DNA of 22,127 bases from Eubacteriales bacterium (GCA_030536565.1 JAUNPT010000018.1:1-22127), one strand, 5' to 3'. Counted from the stretch's first letter, positions 8,371 through 16,805 are shown. The notes: generated by a model from the letters alone, not told the origin. Translations and numbers: made by a program.

Positions 8371-8410
8371 AAGTGGTGGAAAGTGGTAATGAATGGTAGA
8401 AAGTGGTAGA
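8371..8410 (+). promoter_or_regulatory. Four 10-bp direct repeats: putative MraZ operator
   Basis: Four contiguous 10-bp units, AAGTGGTGGA, AAGTGGTAAT, GAATGGTAGA and AAGTGGTAGA, place a TGG core exactly every 10 bp (8374, 8384, 8394, 8404). They lie between the predicted start site and the mraZ ribosome site. MraZ is known to bind short TGG-containing direct repeats with one-helical-turn spacing upstream of its own gene (E. coli and Mycoplasma work), so autoregulation of the cluster is the natural reading. Two further TGG cores at 8342 and 8352 are also 10 bp apart but sit in a different phase. Confidence 0.8.
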
Positions 8411-8426
8411 CGGAGGAGCTAAATCT

Positions 8427-8864
8427 ATGTTTATGGGTGAATACAACCATACAATTGATGCTAAGGGACGTTTGATAGTCCCTGCGAAGTTCCGTGAAGT
8501 TTTAGGCGACGAATTTGTTGTTACCAAAGGACTTGATAACTGTCTGTTTGTCTATCCGAATGATGAGTGGCAGAAATTTGAAGAAAAACTGCAGACGTTA
8601 CCGCTTACAAATAAAAATGCAAGACAATTTACAAGATTCTTCCTTGCAGGAGCAGCGTCATGTGAAGTGGATAAACAGGGAAGAATATTACTTCCACAGG
8701 TTTTAAGGGAGTTTGCAGAGCTTGAAAAAGATGTGGTTTTAGTTGGTGTTGCAAGCAGAATTGAAATCTGGAGCAGAAAACGCTGGGATGAAAGTCTTGA
8801 AACTTATGATTCTGACATGGATGAAGTGGCGGCTGGCATGGAGAGTCTGGGATTTAGTATATAA
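8427..8864 (+). CDS. mraZ: Transcriptional regulator MraZ
   Basis: This 145-residue DNA-binding protein of the double SpoVT/AbrB (swapped-hairpin) fold forms ring-shaped oligomers and usually represses the dcw operon. Both diagnostic DxxxR motifs are present: DAKGR (11-15) and DKQGR (82-86), each followed by the (L/I)(I/L)xP turn. The start MFMGEYNHTIDAKGR matches the family N terminus. GGAGGA at 8412-8417 lies 9 nt before this ATG; an in-frame GTG at 8403 falls inside the operator repeats and lacks a ribosome site. mraZ is the first gene of the cluster, 20 bp before rsmH, and sits directly behind four repeats that look like its own binding sites. Confidence 0.97.
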   Translation: MFMGEYNHTIDAKGRLIVPAKFREVLGDEFVVTKGLDNCLFVYPNDEWQKFEEKLQTLPLTNKNARQFTRFFLAGAASCEVDKQGRILLPQVLREFAELEKDVVLVGVASRIEIWSRKRWDESLETYDSDMDEVAAGMESLGFSI

Positions 8865-8884
8865 GGATAAACAGTGAGGTTTTT

Positions 8885-9826
8885 ATGGAATTTAAGCACA
8901 AATCAGTTTTATTAGATGAGACAATTGAAAATCTTGCTATTAAACCAGATGGCATATATGTAGATGGAACCCTTGGCGGAGGCGGACATTCATATGAAAT
9001 TGCCAGCAGACTGTCACATAAGGGAAGGCTTATCGGCATAGATCAGGACGCAGATGCAATTGTGGCTGCAACTAAGAGGCTTGAGCCATTTAAGGACAGA
9101 GTTACAATCGTAAGAAATAATTACTGCAGTATGGATGTGGTTTTAAAGGAGCTGGGAATAAAAAGAGTAGACGGAATTGTACTCGATTTAGGGGTTTCCT
9201 CTTACCAGCTGGATACAGCAGAGAGGGGATTTACATATAATGTGGACGTACCTCTGGATATGAGAATGGACCAGAGACAGGAAATCACAGCTAAAGATAT
9301 TGTGAATGGATATAGTGAATTTGAGCTTTTCAGAATAATAAGGGATTATGGAGAAGATAAATTTGCTAAAAATATTGCAAAGCATATTGTTATGGCAAGA
9401 CAGCAAAAGGCTATTGAGACAACATTTGAACTGAATGAAATAATAAAAGCTGCTATACCAATGAAGGTGAGGGCAGTTGGAGGTCATCCATCTAAGAAAA
9501 CATATCAGGCAGTCCGTATTGAGCTCAACAGAGAGTTGGACGTGCTTAAGGATTCCATAGATATGATGATAGAGCATTTAAATGAAGGTGGGAGATTTTG
9601 TATTATCACATTTCATTCATTAGAAGACAGGATTGTAAAAACAGGATTTAAGAACAATGAAAATCCATGTACATGTCCACCTGACTTTCCAGTGTGTGTA
9701 TGCAAAAAAAAGTCTAAGGGGAAGGTTATTACCAGAAAGCCGATTATACCTTCTGATGAGGAAATAGAGGAAAATAAAAGGTCAAAAAGTTCAAAGCTGC
9801 GTGTGTTTGAAAGACATATGAACTAA
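8885..9826 (+). CDS. rsmH: 16S rRNA (cytosine1402-N4)-methyltransferase RsmH (MraW)
   Basis: This 313-residue SAM-dependent enzyme methylates N4 of C1402 in 16S rRNA, in the P site. The N-terminal SAM-binding motif VDGTLGGGGHS (26-36), GIDQDADA (51-58), the VLDLGVSSYQLD segment, MRMDQR and the FHSLEDRIVK motif are all present. The C-terminal region has a Cys cluster (CTCPPDFPVCVC) seen in many clostridial homologues. Length is normal. The ribosome site is modest (GTGAGG, 8875-8880). It is the conserved second gene of the cluster, 20 bp after mraZ and 51 bp before ftsL. Confidence 0.97.
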   Translation: MEFKHKSVLLDETIENLAIKPDGIYVDGTLGGGGHSYEIASRLSHKGRLIGIDQDADAIVAATKRLEPFKDRVTIVRNNYCSMDVVLKELGIKRVDGIVLDLGVSSYQLDTAERGFTYNVDVPLDMRMDQRQEITAKDIVNGYSEFELFRIIRDYGEDKFAKNIAKHIVMARQQKAIETTFELNEIIKAAIPMKVRAVGGHPSKKTYQAVRIELNRELDVLKDSIDMMIEHLNEGGRFCIITFHSLEDRIVKTGFKNNENPCTCPPDFPVCVCKKKSKGKVITRKPIIPSDEEIEENKRSKSSKLRVFERHMN

Positions 9827-9877
9827 TGCGGACGCAGGAAAAACAAAAAACTATCAAAGATTAATGGAGGAAAAGCA

Positions 9878-10390
9878 ATGGCACAGGAACGTCAGAATTA
9901 CAAAAGAGTAAAAAGCAGCAATTATTCAAGAACAGCTTATGTAAGCGGAAATACTGTAAAGAAGCTTTATGTTTCGCAGCCAGTACAGCGGCCTGACGTT
10001 GAGCGGGAAGATGAGTTGGCGAGAAGAACAAGAAAAAGAGAAAAAGCCCGGATTCATCGTGCAAACAAATTGAATTTTCTTTATACAATAGGAGTATCTT
10101 TGATTGTGGCAGCAATATTTGGAATTTGTTACCAGTATCTTAATCTTCAGACAAGTGTTAAAAATAATGCAGCAGAGGTTTCAAAGCTTGAAGTACAGTA
10201 TAACTCATTAAAGGAGACTAATGATGAGCTTGAAGACAGAATTAATGCAGGTATAAATTTAGACGATGTTTATGATATAGCTGTAAATGAGCTTGGAATG
10301 ATTTATCCAAACAAAAGTCAGGTGGTAGATTATGAGTCGGCCGAAAGTGAGTATGTAAAACAATATAAGGATATTTCTGCATCAAATTAG
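9878..10390 (+). CDS. ftsL: Cell-division protein FtsL (septum formation initiator family)
   Basis: This 170-residue bitopic protein has a basic cytoplasmic N terminus (about 1-64), one transmembrane helix (about 66-88) and an extracytoplasmic coiled coil (about 92-123). It ends with a conserved-looking segment NELGMIYPNKSQVVDYE (137-153), the C-terminal signature of FtsL/DivIC-type proteins. FtsL joins DivIB and DivIC to form the scaffold that recruits and activates FtsW and its PBP. The assignment rests on topology, the signature and position between rsmH and the PBP gene. GGAGG (9866-9870) precedes the ATG. The cytoplasmic tail is longer than in the B. subtilis protein. Confidence 0.88.
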   Translation: MAQERQNYKRVKSSNYSRTAYVSGNTVKKLYVSQPVQRPDVEREDELARRTRKREKARIHRANKLNFLYTIGVSLIVAAIFGICYQYLNLQTSVKNNAAEVSKLEVQYNSLKETNDELEDRINAGINLDDVYDIAVNELGMIYPNKSQVVDYESAESEYVKQYKDISASN

Positions 10391-10401
10391 AGGATAAGGA
10401 T

Positions 10402-12333
10402 ATGGCAGATACAAGAACAGACAGAGAACAGTTAAAAAAGAATAGGTACAGACGAAAGAAGGCAATGCAAAAACGTACACATAAAAGAATTGGCGTTGCC
10501 TTTTTATGTGCTATTGTGCTTATGATGGGACTGGGAGTCCGGATTATAATGATAAATTATTCCCATGGCGACGAGTATTCTAAAGCAGTATTGGATCATC
10601 AGTCCTATGTGTCGACTACAGTTCCGTATAAAAGGGGAGAAATTCTTACGGCTGATGGAACAGTGCTTGCATATAGCGAGAAGGTGTATAACCTTATACT
10701 TGACGCTAAACTGATACTCTCAGATGAGAAATTTATTGAGCCGACATTGACAGCGCTTGAACAGTGCTTTGGATACAGTAAAAGCGAACTTATGTCAGTG
10801 ATACATTCAGATCCGGACAGCCAGTATAGAAAATATAAAACAAAGCTTAAAGCAGAGGAAGTTGAAAAGCTGCAGATTATGCTTGCGGACACAGAAAATA
10901 ACCCATATTTAAAGGGGGTGTATCTGGAGGAAAGCTATATACGCAATTATCCATTTTCAACACTTGCATGTGATGTGGTGGGCTTTTCAAGTACAGTAAA
11001 TGGCGGTGAGCTTGGTATTGAAAATTATTATGACAGTGAACTTTCCGGTACAGATGGAGTTACTTACAGCTACGTAGATGAAAATCTTGATGTGTATGAT
11101 ATGACTAAGGAAACGGTTGATGGAAATAATATTATTACAACACTTGATTATAATGTGCAAAGTATTATTGAAAAACATATAATTGCTTATAATACAGAAA
11201 AACCATCGGTAAATACGGCTGTAATGGTTATGGATCCATCAAATGGTGAGATACTTGGAATGGCTAGTTATCCTGATTTTGATTTGAATAATCCAAGGGA
11301 TCTTTCAAAAATTTACAAGCAGGAAGAACTTGAAGGCATGTCTGAGGAGGACAGCACTAATGCAATGTATGCCCTGTGGACGAATTACTGTGTTTCAGAA
11401 TCCTATGAGCCTGGTTCAACATTTAAACCTGTTACAGTTGCAGCAGGGCTTGAAGAAGGTGTTATTCATGATGGTGATACGTTTGAATGTAAGGGTTATG
11501 AGGAAGTAGCAGATTATAAAATCGGATGTCATGTGCTTAGCAGCAAGGGAAGCCATGGAACCCTGACGGTGGAGCAGGCAATTATGCAGTCCTGTAACCC
11601 TGCGCTCATTCAGATTGCAGCTAAGATAGGCCCTGTAAGATTTGGACAGTACCAGAGAATGTTTGGGTTTGGAAGCACTACAGGGATTGATTTGCCCGGA
11701 GAGACTACAGGTATTTTATATCCATTAAGCCAGATTGCTGAGATTGATTCAGCATGTAACTCATTTGGACAGAATCTTAATGTAAATATGGTTCAGATGA
11801 TGTCGGCTTACTGCTCTATAATTAATGATGGCAATTATTATCAGCCGCATATTGTTAAAAGAATAGAATCTGCCAATGGAGAGGTTGTGAAATCTAATGG
11901 TGCAACACTGGTAAGGCAGACAGTTACAGCAAATACGTCAAAGTATTTAAGAAGATATTTAAGGGCAACGGTTGAAACTGGAATTGCGTCGGCAGCAGGA
12001 GTAACGGGCTATTCTGTTGCAGGAAAAACAGGAACTGCGGAAAAAGGGAAAAGAGATGAGCGGAAGTGGATTATTTCATTTTTAGGACATGCGCCTGCAG
12101 ATGACCCTAAGTTTGCAATTTATGTAATAATTGATGAGCCGGAGGGGACTACGGGAACATCAGGAAGCTCAGCCGATGTGCTGACTCTTACACATGACAT
12201 TTTAAATGACCTGCTGCCATATATGAATGTATATAAAGACGCAGAAGGGGAAGAAGTCAATACATCTACAGATAATGAAGAAACAACCGTTGATGGGATT
12301 CCAGAAGCATCTTTACCTCAGAATAATGAATAA
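10402..12333 (+). CDS. ftsI: Class B penicillin-binding protein, FtsI/PBP2B type (septal transpeptidase)
   Basis: This 643-residue membrane-anchored D,D-transpeptidase cross-links septal peptidoglycan together with FtsW. A basic N terminus and one membrane helix (about 30-50) are followed by the PBP dimerisation/pedestal domain, which starts at YKRGEILTADGTVLAYS. In the transpeptidase domain all three catalytic motifs are intact: SxxK as STFK (Ser339-Lys342), SxN as SCN (397-399) and KTGT (542-545). No C-terminal PASTA domain is present, unlike B. subtilis PBP2B; the protein ends in an acidic, Thr/Asn/Glu-rich tail. It starts 11 bp after ftsL. A second class B PBP follows, so the order matches pbpB-spoVD of B. 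subtilis. Which paralogue serves vegetative division is inferred from position. Confidence 0.92.
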   Translation: MADTRTDREQLKKNRYRRKKAMQKRTHKRIGVAFLCAIVLMMGLGVRIIMINYSHGDEYSKAVLDHQSYVSTTVPYKRGEILTADGTVLAYSEKVYNLILDAKLILSDEKFIEPTLTALEQCFGYSKSELMSVIHSDPDSQYRKYKTKLKAEEVEKLQIMLADTENNPYLKGVYLEESYIRNYPFSTLACDVVGFSSTVNGGELGIENYYDSELSGTDGVTYSYVDENLDVYDMTKETVDGNNIITTLDYNVQSIIEKHIIAYNTEKPSVNTAVMVMDPSNGEILGMASYPDFDLNNPRDLSKIYKQEELEGMSEEDSTNAMYALWTNYCVSESYEPGSTFKPVTVAAGLEEGVIHDGDTFECKGYEEVADYKIGCHVLSSKGSHGTLTVEQAIMQSCNPALIQIAAKIGPVRFGQYQRMFGFGSTTGIDLPGETTGILYPLSQIAEIDSACNSFGQNLNVNMVQMMSAYCSIINDGNYYQPHIVKRIESANGEVVKSNGATLVRQTVTANTSKYLRRYLRATVETGIASAAGVTGYSVAGKTGTAEKGKRDERKWIISFLGHAPADDPKFAIYVIIDEPEGTTGTSGSSADVLTLTHDILNDLLPYMNVYKDAEGEEVNTSTDNEETTVDGIPEASLPQNNE

Positions 12334-12341
12334 CAATTGTG

Positions 12342-12396
12342 AATAACCCCGGTATGGCAGTCATAGATTTAAAATATATGCCATAACGGGGTTGTT
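12342..12396 (+). promoter_or_regulatory. Strong hairpin covering the ribosome-binding region of the second PBP gene
   Basis: The arms AACCCCGGTATGGCA (12345-12359) and TGCCATAACGGGGTT (12379-12393) pair over 15 positions with one G-A mismatch. They can be lengthened by A-T and wobble pairs at 12342-12344 with 12394-12396; the loop is 19 nt. The right arm holds GGGG (12388-12391), the only purine run resembling a Shine-Dalgarno site before the ATG at 12400. No U tract follows, so this looks more like a translational or processing element than a terminator. Confidence 0.7.
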
Positions 12397-12399
12397 TGC

Positions 12400-14145
12400 A
12401 TGAAAGGCTTAAGCTTTGATGTTAGAACAAGACATAGAAAGAAGCTGTTTCTCATAGGAACCAGTGTCATACTGATTCTGATATTGCTTTTGGTCAGAAT
12501 GGGGTATCTTATGATTGCAGAATCGGATTATTATCTTGCAAGGGCGAAAGAGCTCCATGAAAGAGAACGGAAAATAAAGGCGGCGAGAGGAAGGATACTT
12601 GATACTAATGGTGTGGTTTTAGCTGCAAATAAAACAGTATGTACAATTTCTGTTATCCACAGTCAGATAAAGGAACCTCAAAAAGTCGCTAAAATGCTGT
12701 CAGAGGAGTTGAATCTGGAATATGAAGCAGTGGAAAAGAAGGTTGGAAAAATCAGCTCAATTGAAAAAATTGCTTCAAATGTTGATAAAGAAACAGGGGA
12801 TAAAATAAGGGAGTACAATCTTGCGGGAGTGAAGGTTGATGAAGATTATAAACGCTATTATCCATATGATACGCTTGCTTCTAAGGTTTTAGGCTTTACG
12901 GGGAGTGATAATCAGGGTATTGTGGGGCTTGAAGCAAAGTATGACAGTGTGCTTATGGGTGATAATGGGAAAATACTTACACTTACAGATGCATGGGGAG
13001 TGGAAATTGATGGAAGCGAAGAAAACAGACTTGAACCTGTGGCCGGAAGCGATCTGTACATAAGCATTGATATAAATATTCAGATGTATGCCCAGCAGCT
13101 GGCAGAGAAGGCGTTGAAAGAAAAGGAGGCAGACAGGGTCTCCATAATTGTTATGAATCCGCAGAATGGAGAAATCCTTGCTATGGTTAATACGCCGGAA
13201 TATAATCTTAATGAGCCTTACAAGCTTGTTGAGAATCCAGAATTATCAACTGACGATTCTGTGACTACGGCTGATATGGACCAGCTCAATAATATGTGGA
13301 GAAATTTCTGCATTAATGATACATATGAGCCCGGCTCTGTGTTTAAGATGTTTACAGCCTCCGCAGCATTAGAAACAAAGGCTGTATCTCTTGACGACAG
13401 GTTTAACTGCTGTGGTTATGCTATGGTTGCAGACAGAAGAATAAGATGTGCAAAAACAACAGGTCATGGAACACAGGATTTTACTCATTCTGTGATGAAC
13501 TCCTGTAATCCGGCTTTTATTGAGTGGGGAAGGAGAGTAGGGGTAGATAATTTCTATCTGTATATGAATAAGTTAGGGCTTCTTAAAAAAACAGGGATAG
13601 ATCTCCCGGGAGAGGCAGTCACGATTATGCATAAGAAAGAAAATGTCGGAGAGGTTGAGCTTGCGACAATGTCCTTTGGACAGTCATTTCAGATTACACC
13701 TATTATGATGCTTAGAACTGCTGCAACAGTTGTAAATGGCGGAAGGCTTATAACACCTCATTTTGCGGTAAAGACAATGAATGCTGATGGCCAGACTGTT
13801 CAGGAGTACGCCTATGAGTCTAAGGAACAGGCACTTACAGAGGAAACCAGCAATATAATGAAAGGGATTTTACGACAGGTAGTAGAGGAAGGAGGAGGCA
13901 AAAATGCCTACATTGAAGGCTTTTCAATAGGCGGGAAAACAGCTACATCGGAAAAACTTCCAAGAGGTACTGGAAAATATATTTCTTCATTTATAGGATT
14001 TTCATCAGTAAGCAACCCAAAGGTAATAGCTATGTGTCTTATTGATGAACCTGTAGGAGTATATTATGGCGGTACAATAGCGGCTCCGGTGATACGCCAG
14101 CTCTTTGAAAATATCCTGCCTTACCTTGAAATTACTGGAGAATAA
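12400..14145 (+). CDS. spoVD: Class B penicillin-binding protein, SpoVD-like
   Basis: This 581-residue class B PBP has an N-terminal membrane helix (about 17-37), a pedestal domain beginning at KAARGRILDTNG, and a transpeptidase domain with SVFK (Ser313-Lys316) and SCN (368-370). The third motif reads KTAT (513-516) where KTGT is usual, followed by SEKLPRGTGKYISSFIGF. This substitution also occurs in clostridial relatives as I recall them, so activity is probably retained with altered beta-lactam response. Position after the ftsI-like gene matches spoVD, which makes spore-cortex peptidoglycan in B. subtilis. Whether this organism sporulates cannot be read from the window, so the symbol is positional. 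The gene lacks a strong ribosome site, and an upstream hairpin covers the weak one. Confidence 0.88.
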   Translation: MKGLSFDVRTRHRKKLFLIGTSVILILILLLVRMGYLMIAESDYYLARAKELHERERKIKAARGRILDTNGVVLAANKTVCTISVIHSQIKEPQKVAKMLSEELNLEYEAVEKKVGKISSIEKIASNVDKETGDKIREYNLAGVKVDEDYKRYYPYDTLASKVLGFTGSDNQGIVGLEAKYDSVLMGDNGKILTLTDAWGVEIDGSEENRLEPVAGSDLYISIDINIQMYAQQLAEKALKEKEADRVSIIVMNPQNGEILAMVNTPEYNLNEPYKLVENPELSTDDSVTTADMDQLNNMWRNFCINDTYEPGSVFKMFTASAALETKAVSLDDRFNCCGYAMVADRRIRCAKTTGHGTQDFTHSVMNSCNPAFIEWGRRVGVDNFYLYMNKLGLLKKTGIDLPGEAVTIMHKKENVGEVELATMSFGQSFQITPIMMLRTAATVVNGGRLITPHFAVKTMNADGQTVQEYAYESKEQALTEETSNIMKGILRQVVEEGGGKNAYIEGFSIGGKTATSEKLPRGTGKYISSFIGFSSVSNPKVIAMCLIDEPVGVYYGGTIAAPVIRQLFENILPYLEITGE

Positions 14146-14194
14146 TAGTAAAATGTTCATAATTGTTTAGCTTAGCTTGGAAAGGACATTTGAA

Positions 14195-15562
14195 ATGGAA
14201 TTAAAAGATAAAAAAGTAATGGTTGTGGGAACTGGAATCAGTGGGATTGGTGCGGTAAAGCTGCTTAATACAGCACACGCAGACGTGTATTTGTATGATG
14301 GCAATGAAAATGTGGATAAGACCGCAGTGATAAAAAAACTTGGGGAAAACAAAGCGCATCTGTTAGTCGGGGCTGAGTATAAAAATATATCAGATAGTAT
14401 AGAGCTTCTGGTTATCAGCCCGGGAGTGCCTATTGACAGCCAGCTTGTACTTGAATTTAAGGAAAAAAAGGTCCCTGTGTGGGGAGAAATCGAGCTGGCA
14501 TATAATTTTGAAAAAGGAAAGGTTCTGGCTATTACCGGAACCAATGGAAAGACAACAACGACAGCTCTGATTGGAGAAATTGTCAAAGCATATAATGAGA
14601 AAACATTTGTTGTGGGGAATATTGGAAACTCATATACAGGTGAGGTGTGCAAGACCGCGGCAGATTCAATAACAGTTGCGGAAATAAGCAGCTTTCAGCT
14701 GGAATCTGTGGAGAGCTTTTGCCCAGCGGTCAGTGCAATCTTAAATATTACGCCTGACCATTTAAACAGACATCACACTATGGAGTGCTATGCCTGTACC
14801 AAGGAAAGAATCTGTGAAAATCAGACATCGTCAGGCGTGTGTGTGCTGAATTATGATGATGAGAGGCTCAGAGAGTTTGGAAACAGGCTTGAACAGTCAC
14901 AAGACAAGGCCCGGGTAATATGGTTTTCAAGATTGTCAAAGCCTAAGAGAGGTCTTTTTATGTCAGAAGATATGATTATGTATACTGATGGCACTGCTGA
15001 AAAGGAGATGCTTAATGTTCATGATATGAATCTTTTGGGCACCCATAATTATGAAAATGTTATGGCGGCCATCGGCGTTGCAAAATCAGCGGGAATCCCT
15101 GATGACATTATCATAAGCAGGGTAAAAGGTTTTAAGGCGGTTGAACACAGAATTGAGTATGTGGCCAAAAAAAATGGTGTAATGTATTATAATGATTCAA
15201 AGGGCACGAATCCAGAAGCAGCCGTAAAGGCTATTGAAGCTATGTCAAGGCCTACAATATTAATTGGCGGAGGCTATGATAAGGGCTCAGAATTTGACTT
15301 GTACGTGAAAGCCTTTAAAGACCGTGTTAAGCTTCTTGTTCTCATAGGACAGACATCAGATAAGATAGAAGAATGTGCCCGCAGGCATGGTTTTACAAGT
15401 ATTGTGAGAGCACAGTCCTTGAAAGAGGTCGTTAAAATATGTGCAGAAAGGGCAGTTCCCGGCGATGCTGTGCTTCTTTCGCCTGCATGTGCAAGCTGGG
15501 GAATGTTTGAGAACTATGAACAGAGAGGAAATATGTTCAAGGAATTTGTAAATGCTTTATAA
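14195..15562 (+). CDS. murD: UDP-N-acetylmuramoyl-L-alanine--D-glutamate ligase
   Basis: This 455-residue cytoplasmic Mur ligase adds D-Glu to UDP-MurNAc-L-Ala using ATP. The N-terminal nucleotide-binding domain starts MELKDKKVMVVGTGISGIG. The ATP P-loop is GTNGKTT (115-121). The central-domain motifs EISSFQLE (163-170) and NITPDHLNRH (184-193) and the C-terminal YYNDSKGTNPEA follow in the expected order. A TTG 18 nt upstream could add MERTFE, but AAAGGA (14181-14186) sits 8 nt before the ATG at 14195, which gives the family's usual N terminus. mraY, which normally separates spoVD from murD, is absent: the gap is only 49 bp. The stop codon abuts ftsW. Confidence 0.96.
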   Translation: MELKDKKVMVVGTGISGIGAVKLLNTAHADVYLYDGNENVDKTAVIKKLGENKAHLLVGAEYKNISDSIELLVISPGVPIDSQLVLEFKEKKVPVWGEIELAYNFEKGKVLAITGTNGKTTTTALIGEIVKAYNEKTFVVGNIGNSYTGEVCKTAADSITVAEISSFQLESVESFCPAVSAILNITPDHLNRHHTMECYACTKERICENQTSSGVCVLNYDDERLREFGNRLEQSQDKARVIWFSRLSKPKRGLFMSEDMIMYTDGTAEKEMLNVHDMNLLGTHNYENVMAAIGVAKSAGIPDDIIISRVKGFKAVEHRIEYVAKKNGVMYYNDSKGTNPEAAVKAIEAMSRPTILIGGGYDKGSEFDLYVKAFKDRVKLLVLIGQTSDKIEECARRHGFTSIVRAQSLKEVVKICAERAVPGDAVLLSPACASWGMFENYEQRGNMFKEFVNAL

Positions 15563-15573
15563 TGGAGAATGCA

Positions 15574-16731
15574 ATGGGTAGAAAAATTAAAAAACAGGGA
15601 AAGAGATATTTTGATTACAGTCTTCTTTTTGTGACAATATTTATATGCGGCTTTGGACTGGTGATGATATACAGTACCAGTTCCTATACTGCCCAGATGA
15701 ACTACGGAAATTCAGAGTATTTCTTTATGAAGCAGCTGCAGTCAGATTTGATTGGATTTGCAGCAATGTATTTTATATACAGGTTCTTTGATTATCATTA
15801 TTTTCAGAAATACTGGGCGTTAGGTTTCTTTATATTAAGTATTATATGCCTGCTGGCAATTATCCCTTTTGGTACTGTAGTTAATGGCGCAAAAAGATGG
15901 CTTTATATAGGGCCTATTAATTTCCAGCCTTCTGAGCTTGCAAAGTTTGCAACTATAGTTATGACTGCGGTAGGAATATGTGCAGTGGGAAAGAAAATAA
16001 ACAGATTAAGATATGTTATTCTTATATGTATGGTCATATCAGGAGTACTTTCAGCAATGGTTCTGTTTATTACTAATAACTTAAGCAGTGCTATTATAAT
16101 TTTTGGAATTGCATTTGTAATGACATTTGTAGCTTATAAAGGATATAGTATATATATTGGCCTGACAGCAGCTGTGGGGGCATTGTTTATGGTGTTTTAT
16201 TCATGGCTTACAAATCTTGTAAAATCAGGAAACATGACAGACAGCTTCAGATTGAACAGATTTTTAATCTGGCTTAATCCCGAAAAATATATTGATGGCA
16301 AGGGCTATCAGACAGTTCAGGCACTCTATGCCATAGGCTCAGGAGGGCTGTTTGGAAAAGGCCTTGGAAAGAGCCTTCAAAAGCTCGGGTTTATTCCAGA
16401 ATCCCAAAATGATATGATTTTTTCTATTATTTGTGAGGAATTAGGTTTGTTTGGTGCAGTGTGTGTGATACTTATATTCATATTAATGATATGGAGAATA
16501 GTACATATTGCCCAAAATGCACCGGATCTTTTGGGAACATTGCTTGCAACCGGAGTTTTTGCACAGATTGCAATACAGGTTGTGCTCAATATTGCAGTAG
16601 TAACAAATACTATTCCTAATACTGGTGTATCATTGCCATTTATAAGCTATGGCGGTACCTCGTCTTTGTTTTTGATGGCGGAAATAGGCATTGTCCTTAA
16701 TATCTCAAGTCAGATTCGTCTGGAAAAATAA
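15574..16731 (+). CDS. ftsW: SEDS-family peptidoglycan glycosyltransferase FtsW
   Basis: This 385-residue polytopic protein has about ten hydrophobic helices. It polymerises lipid II at the septum in complex with the class B PBP. SEDS signatures are visible: FQPSELAKFATI, the large loop GYQTVQALYAIGSGGLFGKG followed by GFIPESQNDMIFSIICEELG, and the C-terminal PNTGVSLPFISYGGTS. An in-frame ATG at 15562 overlaps the murD stop (TAATG), but GGAG at 15564-15567 sits 6 nt before the ATG at 15574, and MGRKIKKQ is a typical N terminus; either start allows tight coupling to murD. murG, normally next in this order, is missing. A spore-specific SpoVE role is an alternative, but the dcw position favours FtsW. 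Confidence 0.95.
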   Translation: MGRKIKKQGKRYFDYSLLFVTIFICGFGLVMIYSTSSYTAQMNYGNSEYFFMKQLQSDLIGFAAMYFIYRFFDYHYFQKYWALGFFILSIICLLAIIPFGTVVNGAKRWLYIGPINFQPSELAKFATIVMTAVGICAVGKKINRLRYVILICMVISGVLSAMVLFITNNLSSAIIIFGIAFVMTFVAYKGYSIYIGLTAAVGALFMVFYSWLTNLVKSGNMTDSFRLNRFLIWLNPEKYIDGKGYQTVQALYAIGSGGLFGKGLGKSLQKLGFIPESQNDMIFSIICEELGLFGAVCVILIFILMIWRIVHIAQNAPDLLGTLLATGVFAQIAIQVVLNIAVVTNTIPNTGVSLPFISYGGTSSLFLMAEIGIVLNISSQIRLEK

Positions 16732-16761
16732 ATATTGTCACATGGCCCTGCACTTAAAAAA

Positions 16762-16792
16762 ACGATGGGAATATAATAATATATAGCATCGT
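16762..16792 (+). promoter_or_regulatory. Hairpin and -10-like box between ftsW and murA
   Basis: ACGATG (16762-16767) pairs with CATCGT (16787-16792), with a few more A-T pairs inside, one base before the murA GGAGG (16794-16798). The A+T-rich loop side contains a perfect TATAAT (16772-16777), but no convincing -35 lies 16-18 bp upstream (TGCACT at 16749-16754 is the nearest). It may be a weak internal promoter or a stem that holds the ribosome site open. Confidence 0.3.
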
Positions 16793-16805
16793 CGGAGGTT
16801 AACAG

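Noticed and set aside
8362..8390. Alternative mraZ promoter using consensus TTGACA at 8362-8367
   Set aside because: The -10 region at 17 bp is GTAATG inside the direct repeats, a poor match; the TTGTCA-17-TATTAT pair just upstream is better balanced. Kept only as a secondary possibility.
8141..8527. 128-codon minus-strand frame across the mraZ promoter
   Set aside because: It covers the promoter, the MraZ repeats and the start of mraZ; no ribosome site, low-complexity product and no family resemblance.
14167..14652. 161-codon minus-strand frame opposite murD
   Set aside because: Lies antisense to the conserved MurD N-terminal and P-loop region; no initiation signal or recognisable domain.
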